A stretch of 44,569 nucleotides of DNA from Kiritimatiellia bacterium (GCA_904502135.1 CAJGDE010000003.1:1-44569); one strand, 5' to 3'. Counted from the stretch's first letter, positions 18,060 through 27,451 are shown. The notes: generated by a model from the sequence alone, not told the origin. Numbers and translations: made by a program.

Positions 18060-18620
18060 TTAGAGACTTTCCGGCCGCCAAGGCTTGATATCCTTCAGCG
18101 CGGGATGATTCTTATCCTTTTCAGAAAGGATGATTTCAACATCCAGATCCGGCCACTTTATCTGAAGTTCAGGATCGTCGAACTTAAGGCCGCGTTCCGA
18201 CTCCTTGCAATAGAGATTGTCGCATTTATACGAAAAGAGGGTGTTGTCTTCCAAAACGATAAAGCCGTGCGCAAAACCGCGCGGAATGAACAACTGACGA
18301 CGGTTTTCAGCAGAAAGAACTACGCTTACATGTTTTCCGTAGGTTGGAGAACCCTTGCGGATATCAACGGCGACATCCAATACGGCTCCGCTTATGACTC
18401 TGACAAGTTTAGCCTGCGTATGGGGAAAAGCTTGCCAATGAAGACCTCTGATGACGCCCTTGGACGAAAAACTTTCATTATCTTGAACGAACTCGCTTGT
18501 AATGCCGGCGTTAAAATATCTCTCTTTATTGTACGTCTCGCAAAAGTAGCCTCTGTTATCACCGAAAAAATCACATTCGATTATTTTCACTCCCTCTATC
18601 TGCGTATCGATAACTTTCAT
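18060..18620 (-). CDS. rfbC: dTDP-4-dehydrorhamnose 3,5-epimerase
   Basis: Cupin-fold epimerase of dTDP-L-rhamnose synthesis for surface polysaccharide. Seen: FVQDNESFSSKGVIRGLHWQ, with the catalytic His in GLHWQ, LDVAVDIRKGSPTYGK with the Asp, and FIPRGFAHGFIVLED, followed by SERGLKFDDPELQIKWP. The ATG at 18620 has an AAGGAG site upstream and gives 186 residues, the normal size. rfbA, rfbB and rfbD are not nearby. It lies between the MATE gene and the GH2 gene with a 73-bp gap after it. Confidence 0.95.
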   Translation of the reverse strand: MKVIDTQIEGVKIIECDFFGDNRGYFCETYNKERYFNAGITSEFVQDNESFSSKGVIRGLHWQAFPHTQAKLVRVISGAVLDVAVDIRKGSPTYGKHVSVVLSAENRRQLFIPRGFAHGFIVLEDNTLFSYKCDNLYCKESERGLKFDDPELQIKWPDLDVEIILSEKDKNHPALKDIKPWRPESL

Positions 18621-18661
18621 GGTTTTCACTCCTTTTGCACAAAATACCGCGATGTCTTAAA

Positions 18662-20017
18662 TCAGACGATGTTTATACGTAGCCACCTGCCCGAGCGCCA
18701 CCTGAAAAGAGTGCCTGCGCTCAGAACGGCGACATAGGCTATCATTGTAGACCATAGGTTGGGCATGGAATTATCCGACTTCGAAACGAAAACGACAAGA
18801 GGCATCCAGAAAAGAAATGCCACGACAAGCATCCACCACAGAACGAAGGATGTGTCGCCCGCGCCCTTAAGAGCTCCAGAAATAACGGTATCGAAAACCT
18901 CAAAAACCTGCCATGCCGCCATAAGGACAAGAAGCGTAAACCCAAGCTCTATGAACTTTCCTGAAAGAATCGGGTCGTCCGGCGCAAATATCAAAAGGAT
19001 CGGCCGATTGAACATGAGAGTAAGAGCGAGCAATACCGCGGTAGTTGCGACGGCCAGTAGCGCACACCTCCACCCGGACAGTCTCGCGAGATGAAAATCT
19101 CCAGCGCCTTTGGCCTGACCGACAAGCGTCGCGGCACCGAGAGCAAAGCCCTCTATAGGGGCGAACAAAAGATAATTGACCGCAAAACAGGCGTTTGAAA
19201 CCGCGACCTCAAGATGCCCCACCGCACCCGTGAAAAAGACGAAAATGGTAAACGACAGCAGATTCAAAACATTATACAACCCTGACAATGCCCCGAAACG
19301 GATAATCCGCAGAGAAAGTCTCAGCATTTCGGCGCTAAACCACTTCACCTTGTCATTCGAAAAAGATTTATCATTTCTTAGCCGCTCTTCCCTTTTTAAA
19401 ATTAACCACAAAGACAACCACTGAAGCATCAATGAACCTACGGTGGCGTAAGCGGCTCCCGCGATCCCCATTTTCGGAAGACCGCAAAGGCCGAAAATAA
19501 ATATTGGGTCAAGAACAATATTCAGAAGATTGCCCGCGAGATTTACGAGAAATACGGTTTGTGTTCTCCCTCTGCCCGTAAAGTATGACTGCACAGCCAT
19601 TTGACCATACAAAAATATTCCGCCCGCAACGGTAATTGAAAAATACGTCTTCTGCCTTGATATCACGTCTTCTCCGTGCGAAAAAGCCTCGAAGACCGAT
19701 TCGCCGAGCGGAATAAAAAGTAAAGACACTGCCCCGAATATGAACGACAGAATAATGCCCGCCGTACATGACGCCTGGCACATCCGGTCGTTTTTCGCGC
19801 CATAATAAGTAGCGACAAACGTTCCCGAATATGCCACAATCGCCTGAAAGAAACTGAGCAATATCAGAGAGAGCATTGATGAAGGCATAATAGCCTCAAG
19901 GCTCGCCATGGACTCACGGGCAAGAAAAGCACGATCAACAAACTGCATAAGGGCATTGTTGACCATGCCTAGCGCAAGCGGCCAGACAAGCTTAATTATA
20001 TCCAGGTAGGATTTCAC
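18662..20017 (-). CDS. MATE-family efflux transporter
   Basis: Drug/metabolite exporter of the MATE family. About twelve hydrophobic helices in two repeats; the first begins YLDIIKLVWPLALGMVNNAL and contains VDRAFLAR, and the equivalent position in the second half reads ALGAATLVGQAKGAG, both MATE hallmarks. The frame is open to a TTG at 20059 that would overlap purB. I chose the GTG at 20017 (451 residues) because it places the protein start just before the first helix, as in other MATE proteins; this start is not certain. Substrate unknown. Confidence 0.88.
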   Translation of the reverse strand: MKSYLDIIKLVWPLALGMVNNALMQFVDRAFLARESMASLEAIMPSSMLSLILLSFFQAIVAYSGTFVATYYGAKNDRMCQASCTAGIILSFIFGAVSLLFIPLGESVFEAFSHGEDVISRQKTYFSITVAGGIFLYGQMAVQSYFTGRGRTQTVFLVNLAGNLLNIVLDPIFIFGLCGLPKMGIAGAAYATVGSLMLQWLSLWLILKREERLRNDKSFSNDKVKWFSAEMLRLSLRIIRFGALSGLYNVLNLLSFTIFVFFTGAVGHLEVAVSNACFAVNYLLFAPIEGFALGAATLVGQAKGAGDFHLARLSGWRCALLAVATTAVLLALTLMFNRPILLIFAPDDPILSGKFIELGFTLLVLMAAWQVFEVFDTVISGALKGAGDTSFVLWWMLVVAFLFWMPLVVFVSKSDNSMPNLWSTMIAYVAVLSAGTLFRWRSGRWLRINIV

Positions 20018-20042
20018 GCTCCCTGCCTGCCCATAAACGCGC

Positions 20043-21404
20043 TCACGCCAAACGGGCAAGACGCGTAGCTATACCGATATATGTGGCCGGCGTCATTTTT
20101 AAAAGGCGAGCCTTATCCTCTTTAGGCAACTCAAGCGCCGATACAAATTCGCGCATGATTTCGGCGTTGACGCGCCGCCCGCGAGTAAGTTCTTTCAGTC
20201 TCTCGTACGGATGATCCATCCCAACCTTACGCATGACCGTCTGAATGGGCTCGGCCAAGACTTCCCAGTTGCGGTCCAGATCTTCAGCCAACCGCTCGAC
20301 ATTAAGCTCAAGCTTTCCAAGGCCCTTCATCGTAGATCTAACAGCAATTAACGTATAACCGAAGCCGACGCCCATATTGCGAAGCGTCGTCGAATCTGTT
20401 AAATCTCGCTGCATTCTGGAAATCGCAAGCTTACGCGCCATAAAGCCCATAACAGCGTTGGCAAGACCAAGATTGCCCTCTGAATTTTCAAAATCGATAG
20501 GATTTACCTTATGAGGCATCGTCGAAGAGCCGATCTCACCTTTAACCGTGCGCTGCTTGAAGTAGCCCATTGAAACATACATCCACACATCGCGGTCAAA
20601 ATCCAAAAGAACGCTGTTCCAGCGGCAAATCGCATCAAAAAGCTCCGCGATTCCATCGTGAGACTCAATCTGCGTGGTAAGACGGTTTTGCCTAAGACCG
20701 AGAGACTCGATAACCTTCTTTGAAAGTTTTTCCCAATCAACATCGGGATAGGCTGAAAGATGCGCATTAAAATTACCAACCGCGCCATTCATTTTAGCGG
20801 GCATTACGAGTCTGTCTATTTCACCTGCCTGGCGCTTGAGTCTCTGGGAAACAACCGCGAGCTCTTTTCCGACGGTGGTCGGAGAAGCCGGCTGGCCGTG
20901 TGTGTGAGCAAGCATCGGAACCTTCGCCCATTCTTTGGCCATAGCCACGATGACGGCGGTCATCTTATCCATCTCGTCTCTGAGCACGCGCTTTCCGTCT
21001 CTGAGCATAAGCGCATGAGACATATTGTTGATATCTTCTGACGTGCAGCCGAAATGAATAAACTCAGATCTCTTTTCAAGTGAAGTGCCAGCGACCTTTT
21101 CCTTTAGAAAATACTCAACGGCCTTGACGTCATGATTGGTCGTCTTTTCAATTTCTTTTACCCTCTGGGCGTCCTCAACGGAGAAATCTTCTGCTATCTT
21201 GCGCAAAGCCTTGCGCTCTGATGACGAAAGCGCTTTACATTCTTTTATCTCTTTGGCGTCGCACAACGCTTCAAGCCACACGCATTCAACCAAAACACGA
21301 CGCTTGACAAGGCCGTACTCGGAAAAAATCTCCTGAAGTTCACTGCACTTGTTCTGATAACGACCATCTATAGGGGAAATGGCTGTAAGAGTATCTAGTT
21401 TCAT
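20043..21404 (-). CDS. purB: Adenylosuccinate lyase
   Basis: Catalyses two purine steps: SAICAR to AICAR and adenylosuccinate to AMP. The 453-residue protein has the E. coli-type start LTAISPIDGRYQ, the HFGCTSEDINN and LAHTHGQPASPTTVGKE substrate loops, and the superfamily signature GSSTMPHKVNPIDFENSEGN with the catalytic Ser loop. Length matches the family. lptG begins 15 bp before it on the map (purB is upstream of the MATE gene in transcription). Confidence 0.97.
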   Translation of the reverse strand: MKLDTLTAISPIDGRYQNKCSELQEIFSEYGLVKRRVLVECVWLEALCDAKEIKECKALSSSERKALRKIAEDFSVEDAQRVKEIEKTTNHDVKAVEYFLKEKVAGTSLEKRSEFIHFGCTSEDINNMSHALMLRDGKRVLRDEMDKMTAVIVAMAKEWAKVPMLAHTHGQPASPTTVGKELAVVSQRLKRQAGEIDRLVMPAKMNGAVGNFNAHLSAYPDVDWEKLSKKVIESLGLRQNRLTTQIESHDGIAELFDAICRWNSVLLDFDRDVWMYVSMGYFKQRTVKGEIGSSTMPHKVNPIDFENSEGNLGLANAVMGFMARKLAISRMQRDLTDSTTLRNMGVGFGYTLIAVRSTMKGLGKLELNVERLAEDLDRNWEVLAEPIQTVMRKVGMDHPYERLKELTRGRRVNAEIMREFVSALELPKEDKARLLKMTPATYIGIATRLARLA

Positions 21405-21419
21405 AATCTAATGGACTTT

Positions 21420-22517
21420 TTAGCGTTGTTTAAAGAAAGCTCTGATGCCTAGAGCCAAAAATGTCAAATCTGGAATAACCGCCGCGAAAATAGCATTGCA
21501 CCAACCGTTCTTGGCGACAATCATGCAGGCGATAGTAAAGCCGTAGAAAGCAAAAAACATGCCGAGCGCTCCGAGGATGCCCTTAAATACAGATTGGCGG
21601 CCCGAGGCTATGCCGGCGGGAATCGCGAAAAGCGTTATGATGATACACGCCAGCGGCGAAACAATCTGCGCCCATGTGTCGTACAAAAGCTCGTTTTTCG
21701 CTTCTTTAGTAATCTCGCGATGTTTTTCGATGTACCTGAAGCGGTCACGAACGCTGTTATACCGCCAAGGCCTGTTCTGAAGAATGAAATCAGAAGGCGT
21801 TTCCGTAAATTCGCTAAAGCATCTGAATTTTAGAGCGTCCATCTCCGGCACAGGCGTAGCGATCTCCTGACCTGAAACATCATAATGCTGCACTTTCGGC
21901 TCGTAGAACCACCATTGCCCGTCAAGAAATTCCGCTTTCGCGGCCGTTATATTCCTAAGTCTCGCCCCGCTGGCCCTGTCGATGGCGATTCGCACATCCT
22001 TAAGGCTCTTTCCTTCGGCATCAAGGACGCGATTAATGTTCCATGTTCGATGTTCGGTCGAGTTTCGATATACAATATTGTCCGCTCTTTCGATTTTCTC
22101 AATGGAGAAGCGCTCATTTTTCAACTGATTGGCCCAATGCGCATAACGAGGAACGAACGACTCATTAACCCACGCCACCAAAAGCGCACTTAAAATCGAC
22201 ACGGACAATAGAGGTTTTACGATGGCTATAAAACTAACGCCGCTGGCACGCATGGCAATTATCTCGCTGTGACGGCAAAAGCTCCACATTGTATACAGTG
22301 TAGCAAGCATCAATGCCGCCGGCACAAGATAATGAAAATACGGCGCCAAATAGCCTAAAAGATACTTTACAACTAACTGTAAAGAAGCTTCCGATGACAT
22401 CATGCGAGAAAATGAACCGAAAAGTTCAAATAACACGTAGATAGAGATAAATCCCGCCAGACAGTATCCAAACGGAATTAAAAACTCCCTAAGCACATAT
22501 CGCGTCAAAATTCGCAT
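21420..22517 (-). CDS. LptG/LptF-type permease of LPS export
   Basis: YjgP/YjgQ-family permease, the inner-membrane part of the LptB2FG machine that extracts LPS. 365 residues: N-terminal helices (RYVLREFLIPFGYCLAGFIS ...), the family feature SEIIAMRASGVSF in the coupling helix, a periplasmic jelly-roll domain (about 130-250), and C-terminal helices (IVSPLACIIITLFAIPAG). Presence argues for an LPS-bearing outer membrane. Whether it is F or G is not decidable; no second copy is in the window. It has its own promoter in the 136-bp gap upstream. Confidence 0.9.
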   Translation of the reverse strand: MRILTRYVLREFLIPFGYCLAGFISIYVLFELFGSFSRMMSSEASLQLVVKYLLGYLAPYFHYLVPAALMLATLYTMWSFCRHSEIIAMRASGVSFIAIVKPLLSVSILSALLVAWVNESFVPRYAHWANQLKNERFSIEKIERADNIVYRNSTEHRTWNINRVLDAEGKSLKDVRIAIDRASGARLRNITAAKAEFLDGQWWFYEPKVQHYDVSGQEIATPVPEMDALKFRCFSEFTETPSDFILQNRPWRYNSVRDRFRYIEKHREITKEAKNELLYDTWAQIVSPLACIIITLFAIPAGIASGRQSVFKGILGALGMFFAFYGFTIACMIVAKNGWCNAIFAAVIPDLTFLALGIRAFFKQR

Positions 22518-22598
22518 TTCAAAATAATTCTATGAACTTTCTGTTGATTTGATAAATACTAACCGTTAAGAGACCCATAATGTCATTCACTTGGACAT

Positions 22599-22607
22599 AT
22601 TATACCA
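22599..22607 (-). promoter_or_regulatory. Extended -10 promoter upstream of the lptG-like gene
   Basis: Minus strand TGG-TATAAT, a perfect extended -10, giving a leader of about 75 bases to the lptG-like ATG at 22517. No strong -35 is seen at 17 bp. The rest of the 22518-22653 gap shows nothing else definite. Confidence 0.6.
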
Positions 22608-22653
22608 TAAATTCCCGCCCAAGTTGATGAAGAAGCGATGATAGAACAATCCT

Positions 22654-23115
22654 TTACCTGACGCCGTTCCATGCCAGGAAGCGCTTTTCGGCGAAAGCCT
22701 TCCATTTCGGTCCCGTAGCGCCATTGACATACGGATCAATAGAAATTCCGCCACGGGCGGCAAACTTTCCGTAAACCTCCATATACTTAGGCTTCAGCAG
22801 CGCAAAAAGGTCATTGAAAATGACATTGATGACATCTTCATGAAAATCACCATGATTGCGAAACCCAAAAAGATAGAGCTTAAGCGACTTCGATTCAACT
22901 AATTTGGCCCCTGGAATATAACGCACTGTCAACGTAGCAAAATCAGGTTGACCGGTCTTTGGGCAGAGCGTTGTAAATTCAGGGGCGGTGAAAGTCACCC
23001 AATAATCGCGTTTGGGATGATTATTATCAAATGATTCAAGAATAGATGGATCATACGAACATGGAGCACTTACTGTCGCGCCAAGAATTTTTAACGTCTT
23101 AAGATCTTTTCTCAT
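22654..23115 (-). CDS. queF: NADPH-dependent 7-cyano-7-deazaguanine reductase
   Basis: Reduces preQ0 to preQ1 in queuosine synthesis for tRNA. The catalytic Cys is in FTTLCPKTGQPDFA, and the substrate-binding pair is in FRNHGDFHEDV, both in the single-domain (153-residue) arrangement of the short QueF type. The ATG at 23115 follows a GGAGG site; a TTG 21 bp upstream is less likely. It starts 21 bp after ruvA. gluQ at 26049 acts on the same modified nucleoside. Confidence 0.96.
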   Translation of the reverse strand: MRKDLKTLKILGATVSAPCSYDPSILESFDNNHPKRDYWVTFTAPEFTTLCPKTGQPDFATLTVRYIPGAKLVESKSLKLYLFGFRNHGDFHEDVINVIFNDLFALLKPKYMEVYGKFAARGGISIDPYVNGATGPKWKAFAEKRFLAWNGVR

Positions 23116-23136
23116 TTTCTTTCCTCCAATTCTCAA

Positions 23137-23739
23137 TCAGCGCTTGCCGCCTTTAAGAGCTAACCTGACAAGTTCGTCACTGCCGGAAACGCCGGGATTT
23201 GCCGAAACGGCGTCAGCAACCATTTTATTGGCAGTCTCATCAGAGAACCCGAGAGCCGTAAGAGCCAAAACCGCGTCGTGAAGACCTTGAGGTCCACTTG
23301 AGCGACGTTTAGAAGACTCCTCGGCAAGCGATTCTATCACAGAGACCTTATCTTTAAGTTCAATGCATATTTTTTCAGCCGTCTTCTTGCCCACGCCCTT
23401 TATCGAGGAGATGCGCTTAGCGTTGCCGGCAGCTATCGCCAATGATAGTTCGCTGATGGAGCCTCCGGAAAGTATGGCAACGGCGATCTTCGGGCCAACT
23501 CCGGCCACTGAAATGAGCTTTATAAAAAATTCACGTTCGGCAACCGTTGAAAACCCAAAAAGAATTTCATCGTCTTCACGAACGCAATGATAGGCATAAA
23601 GTTTCTGAACTTCCCCTTCATGCGCGAGATTATCGTAGGTGGAAAGCGGTATCAGCAATTCGTACCCTACACCCGAGGCCTCCAAAATGGCACGGGACGG
23701 ACTCTTCTCCACAAGCTCGCCTTTTATATATGCAATCAT
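23137..23739 (-). CDS. ruvA: Holliday junction helicase subunit RuvA
   Basis: Tetrameric DNA-junction binding subunit of the RuvAB branch-migration machine. 200 residues: N-terminal OB domain (MIAYIKGELVEKSPSRAILE), two helix-hairpin-helix motifs (VAGVGPKIAVAIL and IKGVGKKTAEKICIELKDK), and the C-terminal domain III that contacts RuvB (ALTALGFSDETANKMV). Typical length. ruvB and ruvC are not adjacent. Its ATG overlaps the DUF2062 stop by ATGA. Confidence 0.97.
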   Translation of the reverse strand: MIAYIKGELVEKSPSRAILEASGVGYELLIPLSTYDNLAHEGEVQKLYAYHCVREDDEILFGFSTVAEREFFIKLISVAGVGPKIAVAILSGGSISELSLAIAAGNAKRISSIKGVGKKTAEKICIELKDKVSVIESLAEESSKRRSSGPQGLHDAVLALTALGFSDETANKMVADAVSANPGVSGSDELVRLALKGGKR

Positions 23740-24200
23740 TTCTGGGAACCTGAAGCGACGCTACGATATTTAAGAACGATATTTTTTACGACAAGATAAG
23801 TTATCGGCGTCATAATGAGCGCCAACAAAAAACCGCCAAGAAAAAAACTCACCACGGCCTCTATCCCAAGATGGCACACAGCCTGCCATGTCCATTCGAT
23901 ATTTTTCAGCTTGTCGTACGAGAGCATACCGTTAAATAAAAATCTGTTGACGATATACGTCTGCGCCGGGTAAATAAAAAATATTGTTACTGGATTGGTT
24001 ATGAGCGTACCCAAAGTCGCGCCGACTTTTGATACGCGCATAACTATTGCAAGAGGTATTGAAAGCGCAAGCTGAAAACCAAAAGGAATCGAACAGCCGA
24101 TGAACATTCCCAAAGCCCAGCCACAGGCCACCCTTTCGGGCGGGAGCGGTTCTTTTACAATCCGCTCCCGAAGGACTTTAAGATATTCGGCGACCCTCAT
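23736..24200 (-). CDS. DUF2062 membrane protein
   Basis: A 154-residue protein with the DUF2062 pattern: PPERVACGWALGMFIGCSIP near the N-terminus, a segment TLGTLITNPVTIFFIYPAQT, and two further hydrophobic helices. Three to four membrane spans are likely. Function is not established; relatives are sometimes fused to glycosyltransferases. It overlaps DUF1015 by one base (TGATG) and ruvA by ATGA, so the three form an operon. Confidence 0.85.
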   Translation of the reverse strand: MRVAEYLKVLRERIVKEPLPPERVACGWALGMFIGCSIPFGFQLALSIPLAIVMRVSKVGATLGTLITNPVTIFFIYPAQTYIVNRFLFNGMLSYDKLKNIEWTWQAVCHLGIEAVVSFFLGGFLLALIMTPITYLVVKNIVLKYRSVASGSQK

Positions 24201-25396
24201 CAGACTACGCTGTGAACGAAAAGCCCGCTTCGGAGTTTAGGTTCGAACCAGGTTGACTTCGGCGGCATTATGGCTCCGGCGTCAGCGATGGACATCATCT
24301 CTTCCACCGTGACTGGCTCCATCGCAAACGCGACGGCGGCCTCTCCCGAATCGACTTTCTGAGCGAGCTCATTATCGCCCCTGATTCCGCCCATAAAAGA
24401 AATACGCGCATCAGTGCGGGGATCTTTAACGCCGAGAACAGGAGATAAAAGCTTATCCTGCAAATAGCTTACGTCAAGCGCGGAGACGACATCTGAACCA
24501 GCGGGAATATCCCAGCTCAAATCCGTCCACTGACCGTTGAAATACATACGGCAATTGCGCTGCCCTTTCGCTCCCACCGTAAAGTTCTCGCTAAGGCGCG
24601 ACATGAACTCATAGGCGGACAAACCATTCAAATCCTTGATAAGGCGATTGTAAGCGAGAATCTTAAGTTGACTTGCCGGAAAGACTACCGCCATAAACCA
24701 ACGGCTTTCACCTTCGAAATCATGGTCTTTGGCATAACGTGAAGCGGCTGCGCTTCTATGGTGGCCGTCAGCTATAAAAGCAACAGGAACGCGCTCGAAA
24801 AGCGCAACAAGCTCGCTCGCTGCATCTTCACCCTGACTTGCTATTTCCCAAACGGTGTGGCCAATACCGTCATCGGCCGTAAAATCGTAAAGCGGTGCCT
24901 TTTGGCAAGCACTCTCAACGATAGCATCAATAGCCATATCATCGCGATAAGTGAGAAACGCAGGCCCCGTATGAGCCTTTAGCGTCTCAATATGGCGCGT
25001 GCGATCATCTTCTTTATCCTTACGAGTTTTCTCGTGCTGCTTGAGGATACCCGAAAGATAATCTTTCGTGTCGAACGTCGCCACGATGCCTGTCTGGCTG
25101 TGATCTCCCATCGTCTGGCGATATGCATAAAACTTCGGCTTATCGTCCTTAACGAGAGTCCCTTCGTCAATCAGTTTATCAAGCGCTTTCTTGGCCTGAG
25201 CATACGCTTCATCCGACGAACAATCCGTCCCATCGGGAAGATCTATCTCCGGACGCGAAACATGAAGAAAACTTTTAGGATTTCCAGCAGCTAACGCCTT
25301 TGCCTCGGCCGTATCAACAACATCGTAAGGAACGGCGGCTACAAAAGGAGCATCATCAACATTGGGGCGAATGGCCGAGAAAGTATTGATTTTCAT
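24200..25396 (-). CDS. DUF1015 family protein
   Basis: A 398-residue soluble protein with family features: an N-terminal FSAIRPN ... VAAVPYDVV, FLHVSRPEIDLP, YAYRQTMGDHSQTGI, LKQHEKTRKDKEDDRTRHIE, and FIADGHHRSAAASRY. The charged HEKT..DR and GHHR motifs look like a phosphate- or nucleotide-handling site. Its function is not securely known. It starts 23 bp after the secreted repeat protein gene and is the first of the DUF1015-DUF2062-ruvA-queF run. Confidence 0.92.
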   Translation of the reverse strand: MKINTFSAIRPNVDDAPFVAAVPYDVVDTAEAKALAAGNPKSFLHVSRPEIDLPDGTDCSSDEAYAQAKKALDKLIDEGTLVKDDKPKFYAYRQTMGDHSQTGIVATFDTKDYLSGILKQHEKTRKDKEDDRTRHIETLKAHTGPAFLTYRDDMAIDAIVESACQKAPLYDFTADDGIGHTVWEIASQGEDAASELVALFERVPVAFIADGHHRSAAASRYAKDHDFEGESRWFMAVVFPASQLKILAYNRLIKDLNGLSAYEFMSRLSENFTVGAKGQRNCRMYFNGQWTDLSWDIPAGSDVVSALDVSYLQDKLLSPVLGVKDPRTDARISFMGGIRGDNELAQKVDSGEAAVAFAMEPVTVEEMMSIADAGAIMPPKSTWFEPKLRSGLFVHSVV

Positions 25397-25419
25397 TGTC
25401 TTGAAAAATAAGATTGATT

Positions 25420-25983
25420 TTAGAATCCGATATTAACCAGCGGGCAGAACTTCATTTCGGCGGAGCGGATCACATTGATAACACCCACCTGGAAGCCGTG
25501 CATCGATTCACAGCGGTTAATAAGACCTACCTGGAAACCTTCGATATCGCCGGCGACGTTGACTAAAGAGCACTGAAGGCCGTGCACGGAAATCGCCTCG
25601 TTCCAAAGACCGATCTGAAAACCGTTCATCTGACCGTGGCCGACAGAGTTGTAAATGCCAAGCTGCACACCGCAAAAAGCATCTTTGACATCGTTACGCA
25701 GAAGGTTTACCTGAATACCTTCAAAATACGTAGACCTACCCCAAAGGCCGACATCAAAGCCGGTTACGTTATCTTGCTTGGTCGCGTACGGAATAGTAAG
25801 GCGAAGTCCGATTACATCGGTCGAAGCCGGATACTCGCACACGGCAAAGAAAGCAGGCCATACAACAATCTCACTATTTTCTCTGTTCTGCTCACCGGCA
25901 GTTGCGGTCTCTTGAGACTTTTCCTGTGCAAAGACGGAAAACGTGGCGACTGACATTAATGCAACTATAATAAGTTTTTTCAT
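25420..25983 (-). CDS. Secreted surface-repeat protein (LA_2272-like)
   Basis: 187 residues with a clear signal peptide (MKKLIIVALMSVATFSVFAQ, cleavage after FAQ). The mature part is built of short repeats of the form G-(F/L)-Q-(V/I/C)-(G/S)-L-x-N (GFQIGLWNEA, GLQCSLVNVA, GFQVGLINRC, GFQVGVINVI), spaced about 20 residues, as in the LA_2272 surface repeat family. Alternating hydrophobic residues suggest a stacked beta structure. Role unknown; probably outer-membrane or periplasmic. An AGGAG site and its own promoter precede it. Confidence 0.8.
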   Translation of the reverse strand: MKKLIIVALMSVATFSVFAQEKSQETATAGEQNRENSEIVVWPAFFAVCEYPASTDVIGLRLTIPYATKQDNVTGFDVGLWGRSTYFEGIQVNLLRNDVKDAFCGVQLGIYNSVGHGQMNGFQIGLWNEAISVHGLQCSLVNVAGDIEGFQVGLINRCESMHGFQVGVINVIRSAEMKFCPLVNIGF

Positions 25984-26014
25984 TTTTAACTCCTAGATTT
26001 GAATGGGTTCGTAA

Positions 26015-26044
26015 ATTATACAATTTTTCGGGCATAAAACGCAA
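26015..26044 (-). promoter_or_regulatory. Promoter of the secreted repeat protein gene
   Basis: Minus strand TTGCGT (-35, 26039-26044), 18 bp, TATAAT (-10, 26015-26020), giving a leader of about 25 bases to the ATG at 25983, with AGGAG close to the start. Confidence 0.65.
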
Positions 26045-26048
26045 GCGC

Positions 26049-27044
26049 TCAAGCAAGGGGGGCTTCTCGTGTTGAAGGCGTCACAAAATTTCCAAGCTTG
26101 TCGACAACCCAGGGGTTGTGAGGTATAGTAGACAGATCAAAGCGCGGCAGTAGATCCGCAAGCGTTATATTTTCGCCTTCCTGCGCCCAACCGCACGATG
26201 AGGCGATAAGGCCTATAAGAGCCTGACTTTTTACCCCCATTTCACGATACGATTTTATTCTTGTATCGCCATGGCGCTTAGCAAGGCGCCTGCCGTCTTT
26301 GCCGACTGCAAGCGGCACGTGCAGATAGGAAACATCGCCCAAATCCAAACTTCGTCTTAAGAGAATCTGTTGTGGCGTTGCTGAAAGAAGATCATCTCCT
26401 CGAACGATTTCGGTAACGCCCATTGCAGAATCGTCTACGACCACAGCCAGAGTATAGCCGGCGGCCCCTTCATCCCTTGCAATCGGAAAATCTCCGAAAC
26501 TTGAAGAAACGTCATAAACACAGCGGCCCGCGAAAACATCATCAAATTCCACTATCGAGGGCGCGTCCACCTTGAAGCGCCAACACGGCAATCTTGATGA
26601 TTGTCCGCGCATCTGAAGCTCTCTGCACGCCTGAGCCCAAGTGGTGTATCTGCCGCGACAGGTGCCGCTATAAAACAACTGCTCGCCCTCATGCGGAGCG
26701 GATTGAGCCGCCTCCACATCGCGCCTTGAACAGATACATGGATAAACCAGCCCTTTTGAACGCAACTTTTCAAGAGCATCGCGATAAAATTCTTTGCGCT
26801 CGGACTGAATATAAAACTCATCCCAGTCAAACCCGAGCCACTTCAAATCTTCGATGGCTTCCTTCGCCGCACCGGGCTTGTCTCGCGGATGATCGAGATC
26901 TTCTATGCGCATAATGAGCTTACCGCCCAATGAGCGAGCTCTGAGCCACGCAATCATAAAGGTGCGCACATTACCTAAATGTAGCGCACCCGTTGGAGAC
27001 GGTGCCAAGCGTCCAACATACCGCCCTATGGAGCGATCGTTCAT
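26049..27044 (-). CDS. gluQ: Glutamyl-Q tRNA(Asp) synthetase
   Basis: Attaches glutamate to the queuosine at the wobble base of tRNA-Asp. The protein keeps the class I catalytic core: LAPSPTGALHLGNVRT (HIGH variant), a Zn site CICS...YSGTC, and the KMSKS variant LAKRHGDTRI, but lacks the anticodon-binding domain of GltX, the hallmark of GluQRS. The ATG at 27044 gives 331 residues; a TTG at 27071 is also open. Some length beyond the usual 300 is in the C-terminal tail. With queF it shows the cell uses queuosine. Confidence 0.92.
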   Translation of the reverse strand: MNDRSIGRYVGRLAPSPTGALHLGNVRTFMIAWLRARSLGGKLIMRIEDLDHPRDKPGAAKEAIEDLKWLGFDWDEFYIQSERKEFYRDALEKLRSKGLVYPCICSRRDVEAAQSAPHEGEQLFYSGTCRGRYTTWAQACRELQMRGQSSRLPCWRFKVDAPSIVEFDDVFAGRCVYDVSSSFGDFPIARDEGAAGYTLAVVVDDSAMGVTEIVRGDDLLSATPQQILLRRSLDLGDVSYLHVPLAVGKDGRRLAKRHGDTRIKSYREMGVKSQALIGLIASSCGWAQEGENITLADLLPRFDLSTIPHNPWVVDKLGNFVTPSTREAPLA

Positions 27045-27079
27045 TTTCTGCTTAGCACGTTCTTCTGTCAACAGACTTT

Positions 27080-27451
27080 TCAGTCCAACTCTTTTTTGGA
27101 CTTAAGAATCTTACCTGTCTTTGCGTCGATATCATACTCGTAGTCGTGAGAGCCAGACTCAAATTCGACCTCGAAAATTTTTATACCGTCCTCACGATCA
27201 ACTTCGCATTTCAAATCGCGCACATTTGCACGCTCTAAACCGGCATGCTTAAGAGCAATGGCGATTGCGCACTTCTTGGTCAATTTCTTCTTGCCCTTTG
27301 CGGCGCACTTCTTATCCTTGCAATCATTCTCGCAAGCGACCTTTGCAGGCGCCTTAGCTTCAGCTTCGCCCTTGGCGGGCACAGCCTGAGTCTCGGCGGC
27401 AGAAACGACCGCTGCGGTGAGCATAACTGCGGCAACTAAGATTTTTTTCAT
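27080..27451 (-). CDS. Secreted PepSY-domain protein
   Basis: 123 residues from the ATG at 27451, which follows an AAGGAGGGG site. Signal peptide MKKILVAAVMLTAAVVSA, then a lysine/alanine and cysteine-rich linker (CENDCKDKKC), then a C-terminal PepSY domain (about 65-123: ALKHAGLERANVRDLKCEV ... YEYDIDAKTGKILKSK). PepSY proteins are periplasmic or surface proteins linked to protease control or metal binding. It has its own promoter overlapping the end of coaC. Role not known. Confidence 0.85.
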   Translation of the reverse strand: MKKILVAAVMLTAAVVSAAETQAVPAKGEAEAKAPAKVACENDCKDKKCAAKGKKKLTKKCAIAIALKHAGLERANVRDLKCEVDREDGIKIFEVEFESGSHDYEYDIDAKTGKILKSKKELD

